A program made the translations under genes and the position numbers. From NCBI GenBank assembly GCA_016214545.1, contig JACROH010000001.1:1-32148 (forward strand): a stretch of DNA of 32,148 nucleotides, in the 5' to 3' direction. Shown here piece after piece: positions 1 through 6,705 of this stretch (position 1 is its first letter; each line of letters begins with the position of its first letter). Source of the DNA: Candidatus Lloydbacteria bacterium. GTDB lineage: Bacteria; Patescibacteriota; Minisyncoccia; Phycocordibacterales; 21-14-all-47-15. The notes under the pieces are model-generated. The model was not told the DNA's origin. It worked only from the letters and a program-made list of their open reading frames with translations, and did not search any database.

Positions 1-130
1 TCCGAGCCAATCCTTAGAAAAGTGGCCCCAGTTCGGATTGAGGTCTGCAACTCGACCTCATGAAGCCGGAATCGCTAGTAATCGCAGGTCAGCACACTGC
101 GGTGAATACGTTCTCAAGTCTTGTACTCAC

Positions 131-1035
131 AATAAAAGCGCACAGCAGCGCGCCAATCTAAGTGGTTTAAATCCACTCCTTCTGTACTTTGTGCGGAAGC
201 GTAGCAGACGGATAGCCGAACACCGTGAGGTGTTTGGTGAAGGATCCTTATGCAAAAGACAGCCTTACAAAAAAACGGCGTATCGACTCGCTAATGGGTG
301 GTGAGGGCGGGGAAGATACAAAAAAAGCCGGTAACGGATGTTTGGAATAGAATGGCGCGTAACCTGTGGAGATCTGACGTTGTTATCTCACCGCAAGGCG
401 AGTATAATGAAACTTACGCAGCGTCAGAAGTCAGCTGAATCATAGTAGTTTCGCTTTCGCGAAATAAAGGATTCACTCTAGCATGAAAAATCTTAGTCCA
501 GATTATATTGTAGGATTAGTGGATGGCGAAGGAAGCTTCACTGTCTATGTAACCGATACCAATAAGAATAAAGATGTTAAACGACGAGTACGAGTGGAAC
601 CAAAATTCTACCTCAAGCTCATCGAAAAAGATAAACACATTTTGTATTCTCTACAGAAATTTTTTGGTTGCGGGAGCGTGTATTTTCAAAAAGATACGCG
701 TCCGAATCATCAACATTGTTATCGGTATGAAGTCTACAATAGAGATGATATCAATCGCATCATTACGCCTTTTTTTCAGAAAAACGAATTGAAACTTTCT
801 TCAAAAAAGAACGATTTCAAAACTTTTTGTAAAATGATGGCAATGGTAAACGCAGGGGAGCATCTAAAAAAATCAGGATTAAAGAAAATGTTTGCACTAA
901 AGCAAACAATGCATTAGAGCTCGCGTAGTGCGGGAAATCCGCACGCTACGTCGCCTCTTGTCGTGACTGACAGGGGGGCTAAAATATCAAAAAATATTTT
1001 AGGGGAACATCAATTCTAAGTTTCTAGAAGATATT
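131..1035 (+). other. Intron/intervening sequence in the 16S decoding region, between E. coli positions ~1399 and 1400; ribozyme class not determined
   Basis: Interrupts the universal GTACACAC|CGCCCGTCAC. Encodes a LAGLIDADG protein and contains self-complementary segments such as CTGACG...CGTCAG. Confidence 0.88.
483..917 (+). CDS. LAGLIDADG homing endonuclease, single-motif type, intron-encoded
   Basis: 'YIVGLVDGEGSFTVYV' is a LAGLIDADG-family motif; 144 aa; lies inside the 16S intron. Confidence 0.9.
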   Translation: MKNLSPDYIVGLVDGEGSFTVYVTDTNKNKDVKRRVRVEPKFYLKLIEKDKHILYSLQKFFGCGSVYFQKDTRPNHQHCYRYEVYNRDDINRIITPFFQKNELKLSSKKNDFKTFCKMMAMVNAGEHLKKSGLKKMFALKQTMH

Positions 1036-1290
1036 CGCCCGTCACGTTAAGGGAGCCGGGAATACCCAAAATTTCGCCTTTGGCGGACCTAAGGTAAGCT
1101 CGGTGACAGGAACGAAGTCGTAACAAGGCACGGGTAGCGGAAGCTGCTCGTGGATTATATTAAATACAAGCCTCTGCTTTTAGCGGAGTGAAACGGCGAT
1201 CGTCTTGTGTTCGCACAAGACAAAAAGAGTGTTGGTCTCGGAGCTCAAATTTGAGACTTGAACGGAACAAAAGAAAGAATGATACGTACT

Positions 1291-1332
1291 TATACAAAAA
1301 CTCTCCGGCGAAAGCGGGGGAGTTTTTGTATA
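1291..1332 (+). terminator. Probable terminator of the 16S transcript
   Basis: TATACAAAAACTC ... GAGTTTTTGTATA, a 13-bp stem with a T-run. Confidence 0.7.
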
Positions 1333-1350
1333 ATAGGGTTACGGTGTAGC

Positions 1351-1379
1351 TTGACAAAATGTTTATAATATGCTAACAT
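1351..1379 (+). promoter_or_regulatory. Promoter for the small exported protein at 1425
   Basis: TTGACA, 17-nt spacer, TAACAT. Confidence 0.6.
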
Positions 1380-1424
1380 TTAAGCCAGAAAATGTTGTTA
1401 ATAACAATAAAAAAGGAGAAAAAA

Positions 1425-1661
1425 GTGAAAGCATTTTTGAATTCGGTTTTTTTGTTGCTCTGTATTGGATCGGCGGTTGTTGCGGTTGTCGCGTACGGAG
1501 AAAACCCGCTCACGGTTCCGGTTGTACGAATATCCGCTTCAAGTGGTCAGTGCTTGTCCGTCGCCGTTGTTTCTGAAGGGAAGGAGGTCGAAAAATCGTG
1601 TGATTTTTTCGACCGACTGAAACGCGAAGGAGGGCGATACGATAAAGAATATGTAAAATAA
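1425..1661 (+). CDS. Small exported or membrane-anchored hypothetical protein
   Basis: GTG start after AAAAGGAGAAAAAA; 78 aa with an N-terminal hydrophobic segment (VKAFLNSVFLLLCIGSAVVAVVAYG); promoter upstream and terminator downstream. Confidence 0.7.
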   Translation: MKAFLNSVFLLLCIGSAVVAVVAYGENPLTVPVVRISASSGQCLSVAVVSEGKEVEKSCDFFDRLKREGGRYDKEYVK

Positions 1662-1667
1662 AAAATA

Positions 1668-1694
1668 CCCCGTCTGCTGATTACGCAGACGGGG
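1668..1694. terminator. Terminator, probably shared by convergent genes
   Basis: CCCCGTCTGC tgattac GCAGACGGGG then ttgttttt. Confidence 0.85.
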
Positions 1695-1717
1695 TTGTTT
1701 TTATATAAAACTTCTTA

Positions 1718-2011
1718 TTAGGGGAAATCAGGCGTCTTTTCAAATGTTTCTGTCGGTGGTAAATATTTTGGCGGATGATAGTGCCGCCGCCAAAATTCTG
1801 ACGATTTTTTCGAGGTGTTTTCTTGAAAGGATCTCGGGTTCGGATGTTTCTTTTCTTTCTCCTTTTTCCCTCGTGGATTTTCTTTCGTGTAGCCTTTTCC
1901 GAATCCTGCCGGTTTTTGACGGTCTTGGTCACTTAGCTTTCTGGATTCTTTTCCGTTTCCGTTGTTATGGGTGTGCCCACCATTTTTTGTTCTATCTTTC
2001 TTTCTGCACAT
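1718..2011 (-). CDS. Small, very basic, low-complexity (probably disordered) hypothetical protein
   Basis: 97 aa, K/N/R-rich; strong SD 'gcaaggagaggaacaATG'; ends near the shared terminator. Confidence 0.5.
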   Translation of the reverse strand: MCRKKDRTKNGGHTHNNGNGKESRKLSDQDRQKPAGFGKGYTKENPRGKKEKEKKHPNPRSFQENTSKKSSEFWRRHYHPPKYLPPTETFEKTPDFP

Positions 2012-2122
2012 TGTTCCTCTCCTTGCGGTGCCGGTTGGTAAGGACTACTTTTCTTCCTCTAAAACAAAGAACTTTTTTAACGTTTTTACTATAACTCATA
2101 TATTAAATTTATGCAAATATAA

Positions 2123-2151
2123 TTGCTGTTCTATCCTTTTTTTGCTATATT
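2123..2151 (+). promoter_or_regulatory. Promoter for tRNA-Ile/rsmI
   Basis: TTGCTG, 17-nt spacer, TATATT. Confidence 0.55.
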
Positions 2152-2228
2152 CTTCTTATTGTGCATCTAGCTGTTTTGGTAGGCCCAGGCGGTTATCGCA
2201 CAATTTGGAACGAAGCAATTTGCTCCGT

Positions 2229-2301
2229 GCGCGCGTAGCTCAGCTGGTAGAGCATTCGACTGATACTCGAAAGGTCCCAGGTTCGACTCCTGGCGCGCGC
2301 A
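2229..2301 (+). tRNA. tRNA-Ile(GAT), CCA not encoded
   Basis: Acceptor gcgcgcg/cgcgcgc; anticodon arm ttcga ctGATac tcgaa; T arm ccagg ttcgact cctgg; followed by 'a tca', not CCA. Confidence 0.95.
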
Positions 2302-2304
2302 TCA

Positions 2305-2988
2305 ATGTCCACTTTATATATTGTCGCAACACCGATTGGAAACTTAGAAGACATCACGCTTCGGGCGCTTGAAACGCTCAAGACGGTTGATGTTGTTTTG
2401 TGTGAAGATACGCGCGTGACGAAAAAATTACTCGCGCGATATGATATTCATACGCCGACTCTGAGTTATCATACCTATAGCGCCAGCGCAAAGTCAGAGA
2501 AAATTATCGAGTTGCTTCGTGAGGGAAAAAATCTTGCGTTGGTATCGGATGCCGGTACTCCCGCAATTTCCGACCCGGGGAGTCTGTTAGTGGCAGAGGT
2601 GAGAGAAGCGCTCGGCGCAGACGTGTCCATTGTTCCTATCCCCGGGCCAAGCGCGGTTGTCGCCGCGCTCTCGGTGTCCGGTTTCCCCGCAGATTCTTTT
2701 CTTTTCCTCGGGTTTTTGCCGCACAAAAAAGGCCGCCAAACGCTTTTCAAAGAAATCGCCGCATCGGAGCGCACGGTCGTTTTTTATGAATCACCCCATC
2801 GGATTTTAAAGGCGTTGGGCGCTCTTGAGGTGGCTCTTTCTCCGTCGCGCTCAATCGCCGTCGTCCGAGAAATTTCAAAAATTTTTGAAGAAATCATCAG
2901 GGGGAATGCGTCAGAGGCGCATGACTATTTTAAAAAGAATCCGGACAAAGTGCGGGGGGAGTTTGTGGTCGTGGTATCTCCCCTATAA
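2305..2988 (+). CDS. rsmI: 16S rRNA (cytidine-2'-O)-methyltransferase RsmI
   Basis: 'STLYIVATPIGNLEDITLRALETL...LCEDTRVTKKLL...SDAGTPAISDPG...IPGPSAVVAALSVSG' are RsmI signatures. Confidence 0.95.
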   Translation: MSTLYIVATPIGNLEDITLRALETLKTVDVVLCEDTRVTKKLLARYDIHTPTLSYHTYSASAKSEKIIELLREGKNLALVSDAGTPAISDPGSLLVAEVREALGADVSIVPIPGPSAVVAALSVSGFPADSFLFLGFLPHKKGRQTLFKEIAASERTVVFYESPHRILKALGALEVALSPSRSIAVVREISKIFEEIIRGNASEAHDYFKKNPDKVRGEFVVVVSPL

Positions 2989-3018
2989 ATATATTTTCTG
3001 ATATACTTGCTACTATCT

Positions 3019-3261
3019 ATGCCATACAAATGGAGCATTATTATTATCGCCGTGCTGGTTGCGCTGTTGCCGTTTTTAGGGTTCCCCGGGGCGGTGCGTG
3101 ATTGGTTTGTTGCGATCGGCGGTTTGAGTATCGCCGCTATCGTATTTTTTGCGAATGAGATATCAAATCTTCGGTGGAAGGGAAATAAGTTTATCCATAG
3201 CTCCGATTCATATGTCGAGAATGAAAAGACCAACGATCGCTCATCATTTCCGACTGTATAA
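3019..3261 (+). CDS. Small membrane protein, hypothetical
   Basis: MPYKWSIIIIAVLVALLPFLGFPG..., two hydrophobic segments; TATACT just upstream. Confidence 0.6.
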   Translation: MPYKWSIIIIAVLVALLPFLGFPGAVRDWFVAIGGLSIAAIVFFANEISNLRWKGNKFIHSSDSYVENEKTNDRSSFPTV

Positions 3262-3269
3262 TCGTTCTT

Positions 3270-4517
3270 ATGACACGGTTCTTTAATCAAGACGGGCGTT
3301 TTTCATTGTCAAAGGCGCTTATTTTTTTACGCCGACCGAAAGGAATTGCCGCCATTGCTTTTGTCGCCACATCGCTTTTTGTATCGCTTGATATTCTTCC
3401 TCTGCATACGCTTACCTACGAGAAGCAGGCGTCGTCGGGGGCGGCCGCCATTCTTGAGGCTCCAAAGGAAAACGAAGCGCCTGTTTTTGAGGTGACTCAT
3501 GTTCCTACCCCCAAAACCGTTCGTGCTGTGTATATGACGAGCTGGGTTGCGGGTACGAAAAGCCTTCGCGGTCACATCGTTTCGCTTATTGATACCACCG
3601 AACTAAACGCGGTGGTGATTGATATAAAAGATTACAGCGGGCACATTGCCTTTCCGGTGGATGATCCGGCTGTTTCAAAATATGATGCGTCTGAAAAACG
3701 TTTCCCTGATGTCCGAGAGTTTATTGGAGAGCTCCATAAAAAAGGTGTCTACGTCATCGGGAGAATCACCGTTTTCCAGGACCCTTTTTTGGCAAAAGCT
3801 CGGCCTGATTTGGCAGTTAAAAAAGAAAGCGATAAAAGCGCGCTCTGGAAAGATTATAAAGGGCTTTCGTATATTGACCCGGGGGCGGAAGAAGGGTGGA
3901 AATATATTGCAGCCCTTGCGCGCGCTTCATACGCGCTCGGATTTGATGAACTCAATTTTGATTATATTCGATTTCCTTCGGACGGAAACATGCGCGATAT
4001 TTATTTCCCATGGAGCGAAACGCGAATGAATGGAGATGCCTCGTTGGGGAAGGCTCTGGTGCTCCGCGATTTTTTCCGATTTCTTAGGGAGTCGCTCTCT
4101 GATATTCACGACAAGGGGGCCGCGCTGTCGGCTGATTTATTCGGTATGACCACCACCAATACCGACGATTTGAATATCGGACAAATTCTTGAATATGCCG
4201 AGCCGTCTTTTGATTTTATTGCGCCGATGGTATATCCGTCCCACTATCCGCCGGGGTTTCACGGATTTTCCAATCCGAACGAGCATGCGTATGAAGTGGT
4301 GAAATATTCCATGGACAGCGCAGTGACTCGGCTTATTGCGGCAAGCTCAACGCCAAACAAGCTTCGCCCGTGGCTTCAGGATTTTAATTACGGCGGTATC
4401 TACGATGCGTCAAAAGTGCGGGCGCAAATGCAAGCCGCTTACGATGCGGGGCTTTCAAGTTGGATGCTTTGGGATCCGGCGAATAAATATACCCGCGAGG
4501 CGCTGCTTACCGAGTAA
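3270..4517 (+). CDS. Putative glycoside hydrolase, DUF4015-like, membrane-anchored
   Basis: 415 aa; 'VRAVYMTSWVAGTKS...LNAVVIDIKDYSGHIAF...GFDELNFDYIRFPSDG...APMVYPSHYPPGF' are typical of this TIM-barrel family. Confidence 0.85.
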   Translation: MTRFFNQDGRFSLSKALIFLRRPKGIAAIAFVATSLFVSLDILPLHTLTYEKQASSGAAAILEAPKENEAPVFEVTHVPTPKTVRAVYMTSWVAGTKSLRGHIVSLIDTTELNAVVIDIKDYSGHIAFPVDDPAVSKYDASEKRFPDVREFIGELHKKGVYVIGRITVFQDPFLAKARPDLAVKKESDKSALWKDYKGLSYIDPGAEEGWKYIAALARASYALGFDELNFDYIRFPSDGNMRDIYFPWSETRMNGDASLGKALVLRDFFRFLRESLSDIHDKGAALSADLFGMTTTNTDDLNIGQILEYAEPSFDFIAPMVYPSHYPPGFHGFSNPNEHAYEVVKYSMDSAVTRLIAASSTPNKLRPWLQDFNYGGIYDASKVRAQMQAAYDAGLSSWMLWDPANKYTREALLTE

Positions 4518-4683
4518 AACTCATCGTTAATTTTTATCAAAAAACATCTCGCCTAAAAAACAAGCTGTTTTTTTAATGCTCTTTCGGTGTCGATGCTCTC
4601 TTTGCAGCGGATGATTGAACGTGATAGCGTATCCTCAGATAAGCATGTTGATTTGATACACACAAACGGCAAAGGAGGGGGTT

Positions 4684-5406
4684 GTGAAAAGAAAACCGAA
4701 GAATAAAAAGAATGGTTACAAAGATATCAAAGTGGTTATTCTTGATTGGGACGGAGTCATCGGAGCTCTGGGTGAATATTTTTTGGCCAATTTGGAAGCG
4801 GTAGCGTTGCAATTTAATTTTTCACTCGATCCGATACGCTCTTGGATGGGCGATATACGGACCGGAAAAAAGACCGGAGCATTCAGACTGCGCGAGAATA
4901 TAAAATTATTTTGGCCCGCAATCACCCAAGACGAGATCACGGCGTTCGTCAAGGAACTTGAGGCAATAGAAAAAGCGCACCCGTATCCGCTTCTTGAGGG
5001 AAGCAAAGAAGCAATTCTTAGGTTGCGGAAAGAAGGTGTCGTGCTCGCGCTGTGTACGGCGAACAGCACGCGGACGCTTCAATGGAGATTTGCTTCAACC
5101 GGCATACACAAAAAATGGTTTAAAGTTATCAGCAATCCTGATACCACCGGGGTTGCAAAACCTCATCCGTTTGCGCTTCAGTACATTCTGAACACGGTCG
5201 GTGTTTCCACAAAACAGGCGTTATTTATCGGTGATTGGGCGCCTGACTTGGAGGCGGCAAAAGCGGCCGGCGGCGTTCCGTTTATCGGCGTAACTTCGGG
5301 CAGCTGGGGAAAGAAACCGTTTTTAAAAGCGGGCGTTCCCAAAGAAAAGATTTTTGATAACCTGTCTTCTTTTGTCGATTTTTTTCTTCAGCAAAGAAAA
5401 AGCTAA
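4684..5406 (+). CDS. HAD-superfamily hydrolase (phosphoglycolate phosphatase-like)
   Basis: 'VVILDWDGVIGALGEYF' motif I, 'LALCTANSTRTL', 'FIGDWAPDLEAAKAAG'; GTG start with an AAAGGAGGGGG SD. Confidence 0.85.
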   Translation: MKRKPKNKKNGYKDIKVVILDWDGVIGALGEYFLANLEAVALQFNFSLDPIRSWMGDIRTGKKTGAFRLRENIKLFWPAITQDEITAFVKELEAIEKAHPYPLLEGSKEAILRLRKEGVVLALCTANSTRTLQWRFASTGIHKKWFKVISNPDTTGVAKPHPFALQYILNTVGVSTKQALFIGDWAPDLEAAKAAGGVPFIGVTSGSWGKKPFLKAGVPKEKIFDNLSSFVDFFLQQRKS

Positions 5407-5412
5407 ATTTTA

Positions 5413-5447
5413 AAAACCACTTGGAGGCCTCGCTTCCAAGTGGTTTT
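5413..5447. terminator. Bidirectional terminator between convergent HAD and MFS genes
   Basis: AAAACCACTTGGA ggcctcgct TCCAAGTGGTTTT. Confidence 0.8.
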
Positions 5448-5478
5448 TTCAATCCCTCGGAGCAGAGCCCCGAAACCT

Positions 5479-6669
5479 TTATTTTGTATCTTTGATGGTG
5501 AGACTATATCTAAGTCCATAGAGGACAATAATGCCCAAAATAAGAAACATGAATCGAAAATCGATAAACGCAAGCAGCGCGCTTGCTGCAAGGGGGCCGA
5601 GCAAGTAGCCCAAGGGGTGGGTGTAGCGAAAAACGCTGATAATGGCGGCGTCCGAAGCATTTATTTGTTTGAAAAAATAACTCTCGTTCATGGTTTGCAC
5701 GAGGGTCGCTCCGATTCTTGTCATGAAGAGAAGCGCTGCCCAGAGTAGCACGCTTTTGCTTGTGACAAAGGTCAAGAGACCGGTTGTTATTGCCATGAGG
5801 AGAAATCCGAGCGAAAGCATTTCTTTTTCTCCAAATCGCGTGTCGGAAAGACTGCCTGAGGGGATGCCGAAAAGAACAAACGGAACGAGCATTATAGTGA
5901 AAATGATTCCGATATCTCCCCACGCCATCCCCATATACTTATGAAGATAGAGAGGGGTGTAAATTACCATCCAAGAGAAAAAAAACGAAAGGAGAAGATT
6001 CGACATGAAAATACGGTAAATATCTTTTCGCGTCCAAATCTCCCTCAGAGTGCCGATGAGGGGAATGTGCGCGTAGGGAGGGTCGCGAAAATCATTGAAT
6101 TTTTCAAAGATGATGACCAAAACCGGAAAAAGAATAACTCCGGCACTTGCAAATATTTTCCAGTAATCTCCGTCGGTCAGTATGAGGCCGGCGATGAGCG
6201 GGGGAGCAAGCCACGCTGCGTTTTGTGCCGTCAAATAGACGCCGCGAATTTTTCCGGTCGTCTCGTTTTTGGTATTGCTTTCCAAAAAAATGTCCATGCT
6301 GAAAAGGGCTATCGGGAATATGGAAAGGTGGACAATAAAAACAGGTACCAAAAACCATACCGGGTTTTTCATGCTCGCCAAAATGGCGAGCGAAATGATT
6401 TCAACAAGAATGAGCGAGAAAATAATCCGGTAGTTGCCGTATCGGTTGAGGAGTGAAGGCATGGCAATGAGTCCCACAATAGAGGCAACCGACCCTAAGG
6501 CAAAAACGGTACCGACTAACGTGTCATTCAAAAAGGTTCCAAGAAAAGAGGATTCAATGTATGCCAAAAGCGCCGCGTGGAAAGCGAATAGGAAACTTGA
6601 TACATAGACGGCGCGGAGCAGTCCACCACTCTGTTTTTCTTCCTGCGCTATTGATTGCGTAGCGTGCAT
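5479..6669 (-). CDS. MFS transporter
   Basis: 396 aa, about 12 hydrophobic segments, MFS-like loop 'GIPSGSLSDTRFGEKEMLSLGF'. Confidence 0.85.
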   Translation of the reverse strand: MHATQSIAQEEKQSGGLLRAVYVSSFLFAFHAALLAYIESSFLGTFLNDTLVGTVFALGSVASIVGLIAMPSLLNRYGNYRIIFSLILVEIISLAILASMKNPVWFLVPVFIVHLSIFPIALFSMDIFLESNTKNETTGKIRGVYLTAQNAAWLAPPLIAGLILTDGDYWKIFASAGVILFPVLVIIFEKFNDFRDPPYAHIPLIGTLREIWTRKDIYRIFMSNLLLSFFFSWMVIYTPLYLHKYMGMAWGDIGIIFTIMLVPFVLFGIPSGSLSDTRFGEKEMLSLGFLLMAITTGLLTFVTSKSVLLWAALLFMTRIGATLVQTMNESYFFKQINASDAAIISVFRYTHPLGYLLGPLAASALLAFIDFRFMFLILGIIVLYGLRYSLTIKDTK

Positions 6670-6705
6670 ACGCCTTATTGTACTTGAAACGGCAGAAAGA
6701 GGAAA

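Larger units (their letters stand above)
1..1160 (+). rRNA. rrs: 16S rRNA, 3' part, split by an intron: exon A ~1-130, exon B ~1036-~1160
   Basis: Exon A has 'gaagccggaatcgctagtaatcgcaggtcagcacactgcggtgaatacgtt...cttgtactcac'. Exon B has 'cgcccgtcac...gaagtcgtaacaaggcacgggtagcggaagctgctcgtggat', i.e. helix 44/45 with the GGAA loop. Confidence 0.96.

Noticed and set aside
38-304. 88-aa ORF spanning 16S exon A and the intron start
   Set aside because: Overlaps conserved rRNA; no RBS; peptide is not protein-like.
1160-1357. 65-aa minus ORF in the 16S trailer
   Set aside because: Explained by rRNA trailer and terminator palindromes; no start signals.
1744-2372. Plus-strand hydrophobic ORFs 1744-2094 and 1962-2372
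   Set aside because: Antisense to the better-supported 2011(-) ORF, and the second runs through the tRNA; no RBS.
5941-6456. 171-aa plus ORF
   Set aside because: Antisense to the MFS transporter, which has clear membrane-protein composition.
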